Below are positions 28,301-35,886 of a DNA stretch of 64,000 nucleotides, piece after piece; position 1 is the first letter of the stretch; each line of letters starts with the position of its first letter. Below the pieces are notes generated by a model. The model searched no databases. It saw only the letters and a program-made list of their open reading frames with translations, and was not told where the DNA came from. Source of the DNA: Agarilytica sp033852165 (GTDB taxonomy: Bacteria > Pseudomonadota > Gammaproteobacteria > Pseudomonadales > Cellvibrionaceae); NCBI GenBank assembly GCA_033852165.1, contig JAWSUZ010000029.1, forward strand, positions 1 to 64,000, read 5' to 3'. The position numbers were made by a program, and so were the translations under genes.

Positions 28301-29388
28301 GCCTGACGAGTGACGCTTGTCACCTCAGATTGAGCAACGATGGGGGTACTGTTTACGCTCCCCCCGAATATCGATCCACTGGCACCAGGACCACCAAGAG
28401 TTGAGCTATTGCCATACCCGCCTTGACTGCCGGGTGGGTTTGCACACGATTCAATTTCCCCCGATGACGATCCGATACACGACTGTACATTTGATTGACA
28501 CTCATCATATATCTCCTCAAACTCCTCATCACTTATGCTACCGCCCTGACCTTCTTCATTTTGCGCTTCCTCTTCTTCCTGCTCGTTTTCAGATTCTTCA
28601 CCCTCTTCACTTTCTTCTGAGCTTTCACCGCTTCCATTTCCATTTCCAGGTACGCTTCCACCACCGCTACCCGCTTCAACGCTAATATTATTATCTTCAT
28701 AAGCCGGGCTTTGCATACGGACTGTGGCTACGGATGTAATGGGAATTCGATTGATCATATAATATTGCAAGTTATCGCGATCTGTTCGCGCCAGAACGGC
28801 GGTAATCAAACGATTAACGAGGGGGATTTTTAATTCATAGGCATAAGTCACCCGAATTTTAAGGAGGTTGGCATCTTGAATATTAACACCGCTATCTGAA
28901 CCCACCGTGCGCTCGCGACTTTTTAAATGGACGTTCGGAATTTCAGTTATTCCTTCCGCATTTTCGATTCCAAAATCCTCAAAGGCTTCTTGTGTCGGGT
29001 TAAGGATTTCGATCTTTGTATAGCGGGAATCATTGGCTTCTAATAATCCCAAGGCCATGGCTTGAGCAGCTTTTTCACCGGAACCGTCGCCACCAAATAA
29101 TGGGGCAATGCGAATGCCCAGTTCATCGCGAATCGCGGAAGATTGGGCGTGATTGACCGAACCTTTACGCGCGGCCTCAAAGGTCGCATATTTCACCACG
29201 TTTTTAGCGTTATACATTAATGCGGTCTGCATCCCTCCCAAACCCAAGGCCAGTAAAGCCGGAATGACCACTAAAAATTCAGTGGTGGCGATTCCTCGTT
29301 GGCGTTGAGAACGAATAAACCTCACTCCAGAAAAATAGTGAGCTATCGCATGGCAATATTGGGAAGGTGAATATTTTGACCAGTTCAT
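22330..29388 (-). CDS. TadE-type pseudopilin fused to RHS-repeat polymorphic toxin
   Basis: A 2352-residue protein with ATG at 29388 and GGAG eight bases upstream. Residues 1-31 form a basic leader ending at G32; the cleavage motif G-IATTE-F puts Glu at +5 and Phe at +6, the TadE/Flp prepilin peptidase signature. Residues 33-55 are the pilin helix and 56-230 a TadE-like domain. Residues 235-345 are an acidic Ser/Glu/Gly linker with three Cys. From about 369 (GNPINIVTGNKI) a DUF6531-type start leads into YD repeats up to about 1480. The RHS core ends with SDPLGQSGG (D1482) and IDPLGL (D1505), the two-Asp self-cleavage signature. Residues 1510-2352 are the variable C-terminus, ending in a PD-(D/E)XK-like core (E2203, D2257, E2279-N-K2281, Q2292). 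The expected route is assembly into or export by the Tad apparatus, then release of a nuclease. Confidence 0.88.
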   Translation of the reverse strand: MNWSKYSPSQYCHAIAHYFSGVRFIRSQRQRGIATTEFLVVIPALLALGLGGMQTALMYNAKNVVKYATFEAARKGSVNHAQSSAIRDELGIRIAPLFGGDGSGEKAAQAMALGLLEANDSRYTKIEILNPTQEAFEDFGIENAEGITEIPNVHLKSRERTVGSDSGVNIQDANLLKIRVTYAYELKIPLVNRLITAVLARTDRDNLQYYMINRIPITSVATVRMQSPAYEDNNISVEAGSGGGSVPGNGNGSGESSEESEEGEESENEQEEEEAQNEEGQGGSISDEEFEEIYDECQSNVQSCIGSSSGEIESCANPPGSQGGYGNSSTLGGPGASGSIFGGSVNSTPIVAQSEVTSVTRQAPSSKGGNPINIVTGNKIQREVDLYSLGGVFGLQFSRTYNSHNVGLAHEVGRGWRHSYQLNLSDHGKGQKSIVQSDGRRIAFFESNKASRYDAVLSTDGYLELRDDDFIRAIWFRRDGYATQFDRSGKAVRIISPAGLQLSFSYTADGFLRKVSDEQGRMLSFDYFKNKRLKSVFDSAGKTIRYTYDDKGNLASVIYPDGGSKRYHYENSEHPHHLTGITNEAEIRFATYQYDNQGRGISTEHHNGVGRVTLKYFKGETHTTDSLGNVSVYKTEIRDGIALVTEVRGPGCDSCGQGDIQYFYDNQKQLVKTVYKDGKTVHRRFDDYGRVSEIKVMGRAGTLLSHTRYEFEGDTHLPARVIEPSIKGEGSHLKTYQYNAFNQVVSVREEGWSPREEGFEAISKETRLVYDKKGLLTSIDGPRSDVDDISTMTYNSSNQVVTFRGPSGELQKVLAYDAYGRPTRVESRGIVRVLNYNARGQITRLVEGQRETQYTYTSTGKQESIARPSGQVMYFQYDEADRLVSVRDLAGNEESWEFDSENRMVQNQFESFDGEIFETIGYLYDLDGRVREIEKDGKRVSLQHDKSTGSVNYASDSGKSIQTHYNDSGQLLSIEKPGNLVTRFSYNIKNAMQEVEDARGNVTQYHYDDFGRLVKKESPETGREIFQYDAAGNLVAHRDAENNVKKYRYDASSRLIEANKPEGVHTLTYDINGRVLEISGPNEITRYSYTREGLVKSHTRIIDDFEYVTKNEYDKLGNLTRKQFQSERTLTYFYHASGPKVGKLRAIQREGLLFDETLLGELNTKNDSSTRTSMVFGNGIARTVQRDAYGNITTIDDEETLKLSYGFSDNGQIESLHWQNKDGEFTEQYAYNTQGGLRSANTQSGEHRYYYDKTGNRVRTDLQSANVSGHELDSKTSTQIAVYEEESNRLVGVADSMVGDRVSYNSSGSPTIFGEREYKYNSEQRPLKLYIKGKLVAEYTYNARGERIKKTLHLADREQTTYYLYEDKKLFAEANEDGEITKQYLYLDERPIVVIANDDTYIIHTDHLGSPRSITNKNAYTVWAANYDPFGKAYLNDDVDNNGESFEFNIRLPGHYFDNESGYHYNYRRTYNPNTGRYLTSDPLGQSGGLNTYLYANANPIELIDPLGLQASTPSGSSGPVITMDHVYAINGLTSCGFSDPNEEMLARQQVFSSGVDLFTSDVDMPVNTLHGSTLARIIYTDQTGDRMFGSGQVPVEHKVVFTLPKDANQAQILIGTIGTYAKREVDQIVDLPNPEILRELTYGLHQIGVRYDDVKDKDVFDQAGSVLMISADATDYDIASEVRYALGELVTHDEVIEVVRAVGLARDEGQAAMVNLEPLYKIVLKRFYDSWFKDERVVTAYDSYMADLEAFTNSGEPKRVCNQRGQGCRDTSGWASVRTLKESYENIAEEIRVSMARESNMPRYEYDKELEAIDFDAAMLVFDIVTMFTPIEWVSLAGKSVKAVARLVETTIEKSVSIAVRMGATSVASREALKEATAKFLFDGIKRRAAQLAAKYIDDYPLLASMPYEALYKVDAQNFADDALERIEAGLGHSAFKQSAEENSELLVVLGKEKSGRPVNPEDYLGKAYVTRHLSRFDDGATRFVVRSDFEQWSVPKPDGTEFVMPRADADRLLLETGGNPRLLEKALGLKDNTLDFDELVRVDFDDPRSLNVRVPNGNEFGANEQWLPGGRLPDGEYEAVIDPTAGSYRVSTISGESVTRYSRYLNLNQHPKLTEYLEQADPLNWPASRLDELDRDLADSRIGADLIDLLNASPADLDNKWLRVKEDPGYAWELRQSDPSWSSWSRTEFFKNRTRSGRHFEQDTVLAKISDRNSEEYNQLKSVVSNDYNVNLDEYDMYSQVQLTYNNSGDYFVADQLYVKWGRNAGGNIVEDYIVIENKLKSTTRLTPNQNAALRESELAVRSISINPTSSVSGNPLVSLDTLNAKSIDPSWVKIYDSDTGDVISGMESI

Positions 29389-29507
29389 GGTTTAAACTCC
29401 GTGGAGATCGGTTGCTTCGACTATGGTTATTATTGTTAATAGCCGAACACGTGTATGCCTAGCGATTACACCCCAATCGCCAAATGAAATTTTTTTAAAA
29501 CGTAAAA

Positions 29508-30845
29508 TCAGGATTCTTCTGAGTCTTCCTCGCCGATATTCTCAACGTCGACTTCGCCGTATACATCGGCCTCGTAAACGACATCGTCTTCTGTATAGCC
29601 GTCGTCCGTAAAACCACTGCCAACAGAGTTCGATTCGTTATCGATAGGGTCGAAATCGTTGCTTGAGTCAATCGAATGATCAACGGGGTATTCGCTTTCA
29701 GTCCTTTCCATTCGGTTCCTTTCATCTTCAAAGTCTGTGTCGACTTCGAACTCCCCAACGCCACTATCGCTGCCTTTATAATCTTCATCCGGACTATCGA
29801 TTATAATGGAATCGTTTTCATTGATTTCTGCAGACAATAGAACCAGTTCCACGCGACGGTTTTTCGAACGGCCGAGAATAGAATGATTAGACTCAACAGG
29901 TTGTGTTTCACCTGCACCCACGGCAACGAGCATATCGGCCGATATAGCGTAATCCTCGACGAGGCGTGAAACCACTTCACGTGCTCTTCCTTGGGATAAA
30001 TTGAGGTTATAATCGTCACCCCCTGTACTATCGGTATGGCCAACAACCTTGAAGGTTGCTGTACTTTCATGCTTGAGATAGGTAGCGATTTCTTCAAGCG
30101 CCACATTGGATGCCTGACGTAACTCTGTTTTATCCATCTCAAAGTATAAGCCACCCAATACAACTTTCCCCTCTGAATCAATGGCTTCTTTAATCGTACT
30201 GGAAGCAGTAACGAGAGGCTCAATTACGTGATCTTCCTCTCGTAAGATATCCAAGGCATATTGGATATTGCTCTGACGATAACGTGATACGGTTAGCGCT
30301 ATTGCATATTGCTCCCCTTCCCAGTTCAAACGCCCCGAGTAAAAATAAAATTCGCCATCATTTAGCGTATAAAAAGAATGAAATGCACGATAATAGGACT
30401 GACGCGTTTGGTTTGGGATTAAACGTCGAGGAAAGTAAAAACCGCATTCACGTGCAACCCCGGAACAGGCAATCGCTTGTTCAGCTCCCAATGCGTTTAC
30501 GTGTGCGACCAGCGAATCAAAAATACTTTTTGTGCTGTTTTTTACGGAGTCGTCTATTTCAAAAATAAAGACCGAATTTTCACCCGAAACTTTTTCTTCT
30601 CGCCAGGTTTCCGGCTCTTCGTAGGAGTTTACCCCCTGCAAATAAACCGATTCAATATCGACATTATGATGGCTGTCCACCAAACGACTTTCGGGGATTC
30701 GCCCCAATAAAAAGTCATCGTGATGCATATCCATCGTCGGGGTGATCGCTGTCCCCACGCCACTATTTTTGATCGGGTTTAGCGGTGCAGCGTACGCCGA
30801 AATAGCGCCCGATATCAGCACAATAAAAAAGGCTAAATGTTTCAT
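29508..30845 (-). CDS. Outer-membrane OmpA-domain protein with DUF4892-like domain and acidic tail
   Basis: A 445-residue exported protein. A signal peptide (residues 1-19, AYA-A cleavage) is followed by a DUF4892-like domain (about 45-205) and an OmpA peptidoglycan-binding domain (229-338) with the motif GHTDSTGGDDYNLNLSQGRA and a final NRRVEL. The last 105 residues are strongly acidic (Asp/Glu/Ser) and probably disordered. It is encoded just before the RHS toxin and after the TadD-like lipoprotein, so it may anchor the Tad machine to the cell wall or assist toxin passage. OmpA-like proteins are common in Tad loci; the acidic tail is unusual. Confidence 0.85.
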   Translation of the reverse strand: MKHLAFFIVLISGAISAYAAPLNPIKNSGVGTAITPTMDMHHDDFLLGRIPESRLVDSHHNVDIESVYLQGVNSYEEPETWREEKVSGENSVFIFEIDDSVKNSTKSIFDSLVAHVNALGAEQAIACSGVARECGFYFPRRLIPNQTRQSYYRAFHSFYTLNDGEFYFYSGRLNWEGEQYAIALTVSRYRQSNIQYALDILREEDHVIEPLVTASSTIKEAIDSEGKVVLGGLYFEMDKTELRQASNVALEEIATYLKHESTATFKVVGHTDSTGGDDYNLNLSQGRAREVVSRLVEDYAISADMLVAVGAGETQPVESNHSILGRSKNRRVELVLLSAEINENDSIIIDSPDEDYKGSDSGVGEFEVDTDFEDERNRMERTESEYPVDHSIDSSNDFDPIDNESNSVGSGFTDDGYTEDDVVYEADVYGEVDVENIGEEDSEES

Positions 30846-30903
30846 CTGATTATCCGTTTATTCACCAAACTGTGTATATTCAACCGACGTATATAACGGC
30901 CCA

Positions 30904-31410
30904 CTAGTAACCCGCCACATAGGTTGAGCGTGAGTTAGGCAGACGCGTGATTTCTGTCGGTTGATCGATTAATTTCTTTAAGTCTTCTATGCGCTGTGAC
31001 ACCAGAATATGACCAGGATCGGAAGCTCTTAAAACCGAACCAGATTGCTCTAGAGACTCGACCGCTTTTAATACGTAAGCAATCGATAAATTAAAATGTG
31101 TTTTCGCATGTTGGGGGTTACGCTTAATCGCTTCCTCAAATACAAAAATAGCACCATCGATATTACCCGCGCGCAGTTGGGTATTCGCGAGCCGAAACCA
31201 AGCATAGTGATCGTTCGGCACCAACTTTGTCACTTCCGTATAAGCCAAAGAGGCCTCGAACCAGCGACGTTGTTCATAGGCCTGATCCGCCTCGCTCACC
31301 AAAGCAAACAGCTGGGAACTACTACCCGTTGAACTCGCACATCCACCTAATAGCGACAGAAAAATAGACCCCCATACCAAGACATTAAATTTATATCGTA
31401 GCTTTACCAT
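30904..31410 (-). CDS. TPR lipoprotein, TadD-like
   Basis: A 168-residue lipoprotein. The signal peptide ends in the lipobox LLGG-C (Cys about residue 25). Tetratricopeptide repeats follow (for example WFEASLAYTEVTKLVPNDHYAWFRLANTQL and a second copy beginning GNIDGAIFVFEEA). TadD proteins are TPR lipoproteins needed for assembly of the Tad secretin, comparable to PilF/PilW pilotins. It overlaps the DUF192 gene by 7 nt. The role is inferred from fold and locus. Confidence 0.82.
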   Translation of the reverse strand: MVKLRYKFNVLVWGSIFLSLLGGCASSTGSSSQLFALVSEADQAYEQRRWFEASLAYTEVTKLVPNDHYAWFRLANTQLRAGNIDGAIFVFEEAIKRNPQHAKTHFNLSIAYVLKAVESLEQSGSVLRASDPGHILVSQRIEDLKKLIDQPTEITRLPNSRSTYVAGY

Positions 31411-31754
31411 ATCAATTGATCTCCTACAGTTATGTTCTTTATATTGGCAACTCCCGCAGCAACCTCAACCACAGAGTGGCCAGCCTTACTCGAAGCCGTT
31501 CGATACGGCTCCAAGCGGCGTTTGATTTTGACCACTTTTTTATTGCGGTCTAAAAATATAACGTCGATTGGAAATCGCATCCACATCGTGTGCACGCTAT
31601 TACAAGGTTCAATGGCTAGGGCCTGATTATTCGCCAAACCACGACGACCTAGTAACCCACGCAATCGAGAATAAAAATTATTAGCCAAAACCGCTTCCGT
31701 AAACACAGGACGTTCACAAGCTCCAACCATTTTATTGATGAAAATCTTTTTCAT
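31404..31754 (-). CDS. DUF192 family protein in the Tad operon
   Basis: A 116-residue protein starting MKKIFINKMVG at the ATG at 31754; the frame stays open ten codons more upstream. It shows the DUF192 hallmarks RLRGLLGRRGL, an NSVHTMWMRFPIDVIFLD block and a final V-G-D-x-L. The biochemical role of the family is unknown. Members are often exported, but no leader is obvious here. DUF192 genes recur near Tad loci, which suggests a helper role in assembly. Confidence 0.82.
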   Translation of the reverse strand: MKKIFINKMVGACERPVFTEAVLANNFYSRLRGLLGRRGLANNQALAIEPCNSVHTMWMRFPIDVIFLDRNKKVVKIKRRLEPYRTASSKAGHSVVEVAAGVANIKNITVGDQLIW

Positions 31755-31796
31755 GAAAACCAGCCCCAAAAGCCACAAAAACACCTTCTAGAACAT

Positions 31797-32360
31797 CTAT
31801 TCACTTTTTTCAACGACATCTATTGACATGCTTTTGTAAAAACCGGCGACATTGACTGATAAGCGACTTTTATACGCGCACGAAAGATTTACACGCACAA
31901 TTAAATCCTTGGACCCGGTATATTCATCGCTACTGGTGATTAAGAGTGGATCATCCCCGCCGCTGACCAGCTCATCTTCTTCTGGGGTGTAATTACCGTT
32001 ACGATCTTCATACAGCTCGACAAATGGCACAATATTTCCCTGAACACTCAGCCTTCTCACGCCACCTCCTGAAGTATTTTCTGAAAGCGCTAAACTCACA
32101 ATCATCTCGACATCACCAAGTGCTCTCCCTTGACCATCTGAAACACGTACAGTAATTAATTCGTCAACGAAGCGATTTTCGTTCACATAACAAGTTTCGC
32201 CTTCTTCTGTTTTTTCAATTTTCCACACGATTTCGCCGGGATTAATATCGACACTCGTACTTGAGGGTAATTGTTCCCCATCACTTCCGCCACAGGAAAT
32301 CAACGCGAATAACGAGACGCCAAGACCGACAACAAAAATACTTTTTGCAAATGTAACCAT
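31797..32360 (-). CDS. Lipoprotein of unknown function in the Tad operon
   Basis: A 187-residue protein with a signal peptide ending in the lipobox LIS-C (Cys about residue 23) followed by Gly-Gly-Ser-Asp. The mature part is mostly beta-like, with an EDRNGNYTPEEDELVSGGDD segment resembling a calcium-binding loop, and an Ig-like pattern (VRVSDGQGRALGDVEMIVSL). It was not assigned to a family. It may sit in the outer membrane as part of the Tad apparatus or toxin release path. Evidence is the leader, the composition and the operon position. Confidence 0.7.
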   Translation of the reverse strand: MVTFAKSIFVVGLGVSLFALISCGGSDGEQLPSSTSVDINPGEIVWKIEKTEEGETCYVNENRFVDELITVRVSDGQGRALGDVEMIVSLALSENTSGGGVRRLSVQGNIVPFVELYEDRNGNYTPEEDELVSGGDDPLLITSSDEYTGSKDLIVRVNLSCAYKSRLSVNVAGFYKSMSIDVVEKSE

Positions 32361-32430
32361 ATCCGTTTACCTATATACCTATTAATCTTTTATCGATTTA
32401 AAACTTTGTAATGTCTGGGTTTATTTCTTA

Positions 32431-33342
32431 TTAACCAGGGTTGTTATATGCCCAGACAATGGGAGGCCATGAGATCAAGCCATCTGTAAGGGCTTGGCTG
32501 AGCATGACAAAAATAATGACGATAAATGTCGTTGGAAAAATAAACAGAACCAAAGGCCCCAGTAGTTTAACCGGGGCTTCCATTGCCATTTTTTCGGCTT
32601 TTAAAAATCGAGAAGAGCGTAACTGATCCGACTGCGCGCGTAATACCGGACCGAGACTCGCGCCGGTTTTCTCAGCTTGAATCATTCCACTGACAACATT
32701 ACTAACCCCATCGCTGGACACTCGATCAGAAAAATCACGTAGCGATTCGGCTCTCGGCTTCCCCGCACGAACATCGCGTAGAACACGACCGAATTCATGC
32801 CTAAGGGGACTTTCCGGCGCTTTTTGTACCGCCTGACTGATACCACTGGTAAGGTTCGTTCCCGACTCTACCGCTAGGGTAATAATGTCCAAATAGAACG
32901 GCAGCGCTTTAAATATTTTTCGGTTGCGTGTATCCATGGTTTCTTTTAACCATATCTCTGGATAATAAAACCCACCCACCACGCCTAACAACAAATAAAC
33001 CGGAGAAGACTTATCCAACATTGACTGAAGAATAAGACCGAACAGCAAGGCACCTACGGCAGCCACCACTTTACTGGCAAAAAACTGTTCGGGAGTGACC
33101 GTATATTCAACACCAGCACGCGTTAAACGAAGCTTGGTACTGTAGCGGTAATTGTCCGACAAAAATCCACCAATATAGTGGGCCGTCAATTTAATGATGG
33201 GCCACGTCAATCGAAATCCCGATGGGGGTCGATCCAAGTAGGATCGATCTTCTGTGGGAACATCATTCAGAATGCGGTAAATACTCCACACAACAAGTGT
33301 AATAACCAAACCCACTATTAAACTAAGACCAACTATTTCCAT
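32431..33342 (-). CDS. tadC: Tad pilus platform protein TadC
   Basis: A 303-residue inner-membrane protein of the T2SS/GspF family. The conserved cytoplasmic domain reads LPFYLDIITLAVESGTNLTSGI followed by DVRAGKPRAESLRDFSDR. Transmembrane helices lie near residues 3-22, 90-125 and 265-295. With TadB it forms the platform that couples TadA ATP hydrolysis to pilin movement. It starts 2 nt after the tadB stop. Confidence 0.92.
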   Translation of the reverse strand: MEIVGLSLIVGLVITLVVWSIYRILNDVPTEDRSYLDRPPSGFRLTWPIIKLTAHYIGGFLSDNYRYSTKLRLTRAGVEYTVTPEQFFASKVVAAVGALLFGLILQSMLDKSSPVYLLLGVVGGFYYPEIWLKETMDTRNRKIFKALPFYLDIITLAVESGTNLTSGISQAVQKAPESPLRHEFGRVLRDVRAGKPRAESLRDFSDRVSSDGVSNVVSGMIQAEKTGASLGPVLRAQSDQLRSSRFLKAEKMAMEAPVKLLGPLVLFIFPTTFIVIIFVMLSQALTDGLISWPPIVWAYNNPG

Positions 33343-33344
33343 AA

Positions 33345-34196
33345 TTACACATCAATCGATACGATTTTTCGTATCATGACGCCCCCCATTAGTTCGAGTA
33401 ACAAGATAACGGCAAGAAACATCCAGCCGAGATAGGTTGTGAAAATCGGGCCGATACCATCCGGCTCGACGTAGGTCAACGCCAGAATAATGCCGAACGG
33501 CAGCATACCCACGACCCAGCCCTGCATTTTCCCCTGTGATGTTAGTGCTTTGATCTTGCCTTCCATTTCGATTTTTCTTCTTAACATAACCGACAAGCGT
33601 TCGAAGGTTTCCGCGAGGTTACCCCCCACATCTCGCGCGATAAGTGCTGCGGTAATCACTAAGTCAATATCTTCAGAATTAATTCGGTCACCTAGGTTTT
33701 CCAGTGCATCCTGTTGGCTAATACCAATTTTTTGCTCTTTTATCAGCAAGGCAAACTCTTGACTGATCGGGCCTTTGGTTTCTTTCACCATCATTTCGAT
33801 GGAGGAGGTAAATGTTGACCCAGAACGCATACTCCCTGCAATTTGGGCCAGAGCATCAGGAAGGTTGTGAGAAATTTTGTTGCGGCGCTTGGTGTCCAAA
33901 TATTTGAGCATAATTTTTGGCATCAACATCACCCCCAGAAAAGAGACAATCGTGTAAAACAGATTCCCTGAAGACACATACACCACAGCAGGAACCAACA
34001 ATAACAACCCCACATTGGTAAAAAACATTTTTTTATAGTCGAAAAATATAAACATTTTTTCGAGCTTGCTTTCGGCGGTCGACGTAAATACACGCTGATA
34101 ATGCCCAAAGGCTTGCGTACTAAGGTTGGTCACAAACCATATCGCCACCGTCACGGAAACGAAGACAATAACGAGTATCGCATTAATATCGTTCAC
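33345..34196 (-). CDS. tadB: Tad pilus platform protein TadB
   Basis: A 283-residue GspF-family membrane protein with the segment LPDALAQIAGSMRSGSTFTSSIEMMVKE and a matching DVGGNLAETFERLS. The frame is open to 34397, but the first 67 codons only overlap tadA. A GTG at 34196 has a perfect GGAGG eight bases upstream and begins just before the first membrane helix, so it is taken as the start. It overlaps tadA by 14 nt. Its partner is TadC. Confidence 0.9.
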   Translation of the reverse strand: MNDINAILVIVFVSVTVAIWFVTNLSTQAFGHYQRVFTSTAESKLEKMFIFFDYKKMFFTNVGLLLLVPAVVYVSSGNLFYTIVSFLGVMLMPKIMLKYLDTKRRNKISHNLPDALAQIAGSMRSGSTFTSSIEMMVKETKGPISQEFALLIKEQKIGISQQDALENLGDRINSEDIDLVITAALIARDVGGNLAETFERLSVMLRRKIEMEGKIKALTSQGKMQGWVVGMLPFGIILALTYVEPDGIGPIFTTYLGWMFLAVILLLELMGGVMIRKIVSIDV

Positions 34197-35886
34197 GTTC
34201 GGCGCCTCCAAAGTCTTCGATCTTCTGGAAAATGGAAATATCGAGATCCATCCCCACTTCAATAAGCTCTTCATAGAAGGTGGGAATAAATCCTGTTGCC
34301 ATAAACTCTCCCTTAATTTTTCCGTCTTCACCGTAACCTTTTCGTTTGTAGGTAAAAATATCTTGTAACTGAACGGTTCCACTTTCGATACCAACAATTT
34401 CGGTAATTCGACTTATTTTTCGTGTGCCACAGGGGTAGCGGGTTTGCTGTACAATAATATTCACTGCCGATGAAATTTGTTCTCGAATCGCGGTTACCGG
34501 CAATTCTATACCCGCCATCAATACCATCACTTCTAAACGTGAGACCAGATCTCGTGGACTGTTGGCATGAGCCGTGGTCAATGATCCGTCATGACCGGTG
34601 TTCATCGCCTGCAACATATCCAGGGCCTCACCACCACGACACTCCCCAACAACTATTCGGTCGGGCCGCATACGCAGGGTATTCTTAACCAACTCGCGGA
34701 TGGATATTTGCCCTTTGCCTTCAACATTGGCCGGTTTGGATTCCAGTGATACTAAGTTGGGTTGATCAAGTTTTAATTCCGCCGCATCTTCCACGGTGAC
34801 AATACGTTCGCTATCGGGAATAAAATTCGAAAGTACATTGAGCAAGGTTGTTTTACCGGAACCTGTACCACCAGAAACAATGATATTTTTACGCGTTTCG
34901 ACACAAATACGTAAAAATTCCACCATGGCCGCATCCACGGAACCAAAGCGAATCAAATCATCAAACTGAAGCTTTTTCTTTGCGAACTTTCGAATAGTTA
35001 ACGACGGCCCTTTCAAGGCTAACGGTGGAATAATCGCGTTAACCCGAGACCCATCTTTTAAACGAGCATCCACCATCGGGCTGCTTTCATCGATGCGACG
35101 ACCCAAGGGAGTAATAATGCGCTCGATAACCGACATAACCGCGTGATCGCCACTAAAACCGTATTCGCTTCGCTCTAACTTACCATCGCGCTCAACAAAA
35201 ACTTCGCGATAATTGTTTACCATGATTTCCGAGATGGAATCGTCTTCGAGAAATTTTTCCAACGGTCCTAATCCCACGGCTTCGCTAAGGACGTTTTGCT
35301 TTACGATATCCACATTGACATCGCCGGGTATCGTATCGGCAATCTCTATTAAAATTTCATCGATGAGGGTTTCAGTTTCGATACGCAACTCATCGTCAGA
35401 CATTCGATGAACATCTTTTCGACGAAGATCCATTTTCGCAATCAATTGCTCATGAATCACATTTCCCCAGTGATGCACTTGCTCAGCGCTGTTTTTTCGG
35501 TCGATAGAATCCGCATCGTCTTTCACTGTTAAACGCAAGGTAGGATTTTCAGCCGATTTTTGTGTGTTTTTGACCCGTTCAGATTCATGGGTTCGAATCC
35601 ATATTTTTATGTCGGCAATAACTATTTCATCTTGGTTCGATACCTTTTCATGAACGTCACAGCGTTTTTTATTTATCCACGTTCCTGTTTTACTGCCAAG
35701 GTCCGAAATCAAATAACCCGCATCGCGATCAAAGGATATCTCGGCATGCTTTTTGGCAACTTGACGACTGCGAATGACAAAATCATTTCGTTTGTCGCTG
35801 CCAATGCGACAAGAGACGCCCTCGAAATCGAGTCGTTTTCGTCGCCCACCCGGCTCTTGATAAATTACGTCAAACATATCGGCCAC
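34183..35886 (-). CDS. tadA: TadA/CpaF secretion ATPase with N-terminal FHA domain
   Basis: A 567-residue cytoplasmic ATPase driving Tad pilus assembly. Residues about 170-540 form the CpaF/TadA motor: Walker A SGGTGSGKTT, Walker B region RIVVGECRGGEALDMLQ and the TTAHANSPRDLV histidine box. Residues 1-100 are a forkhead-associated domain with CRIGSDKRNDF, a conserved HAEI strand and DLGSKTGTW, which bind phosphothreonine peptides in other proteins. The start is GTG directly after the secretin stop, with an ATG three codons on. The fusion suggests control by a Ser/Thr kinase, which is not encoded in this window. Confidence 0.92.
   Translation of the reverse strand: MADMFDVIYQEPGGRRKRLDFEGVSCRIGSDKRNDFVIRSRQVAKKHAEISFDRDAGYLISDLGSKTGTWINKKRCDVHEKVSNQDEIVIADIKIWIRTHESERVKNTQKSAENPTLRLTVKDDADSIDRKNSAEQVHHWGNVIHEQLIAKMDLRRKDVHRMSDDELRIETETLIDEILIEIADTIPGDVNVDIVKQNVLSEAVGLGPLEKFLEDDSISEIMVNNYREVFVERDGKLERSEYGFSGDHAVMSVIERIITPLGRRIDESSPMVDARLKDGSRVNAIIPPLALKGPSLTIRKFAKKKLQFDDLIRFGSVDAAMVEFLRICVETRKNIIVSGGTGSGKTTLLNVLSNFIPDSERIVTVEDAAELKLDQPNLVSLESKPANVEGKGQISIRELVKNTLRMRPDRIVVGECRGGEALDMLQAMNTGHDGSLTTAHANSPRDLVSRLEVMVLMAGIELPVTAIREQISSAVNIIVQQTRYPCGTRKISRITEIVGIESGTVQLQDIFTYKRKGYGEDGKIKGEFMATGFIPTFYEELIEVGMDLDISIFQKIEDFGGAERERY

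Noticed and set aside
22330..29388. Assembly chimera joining a tadE gene to an unrelated rhs gene
   Set aside because: The frame is open throughout, the linker is coherent and the gene sits at the end of a Tad operon where a TadE protein is expected; read-level proof is still worth having.
33345..34397. Longer form of tadB starting at 34397
   Set aside because: The first 67 codons only shadow tadA in another frame; GTG at 34196 with a perfect GGAGG upstream is the likely start.
35586..35605. GGTTCGAATCC, resembling a tRNA T-loop
   Set aside because: It lies inside the FHA-TadA coding sequence and no acceptor or anticodon arms can be folded around it.
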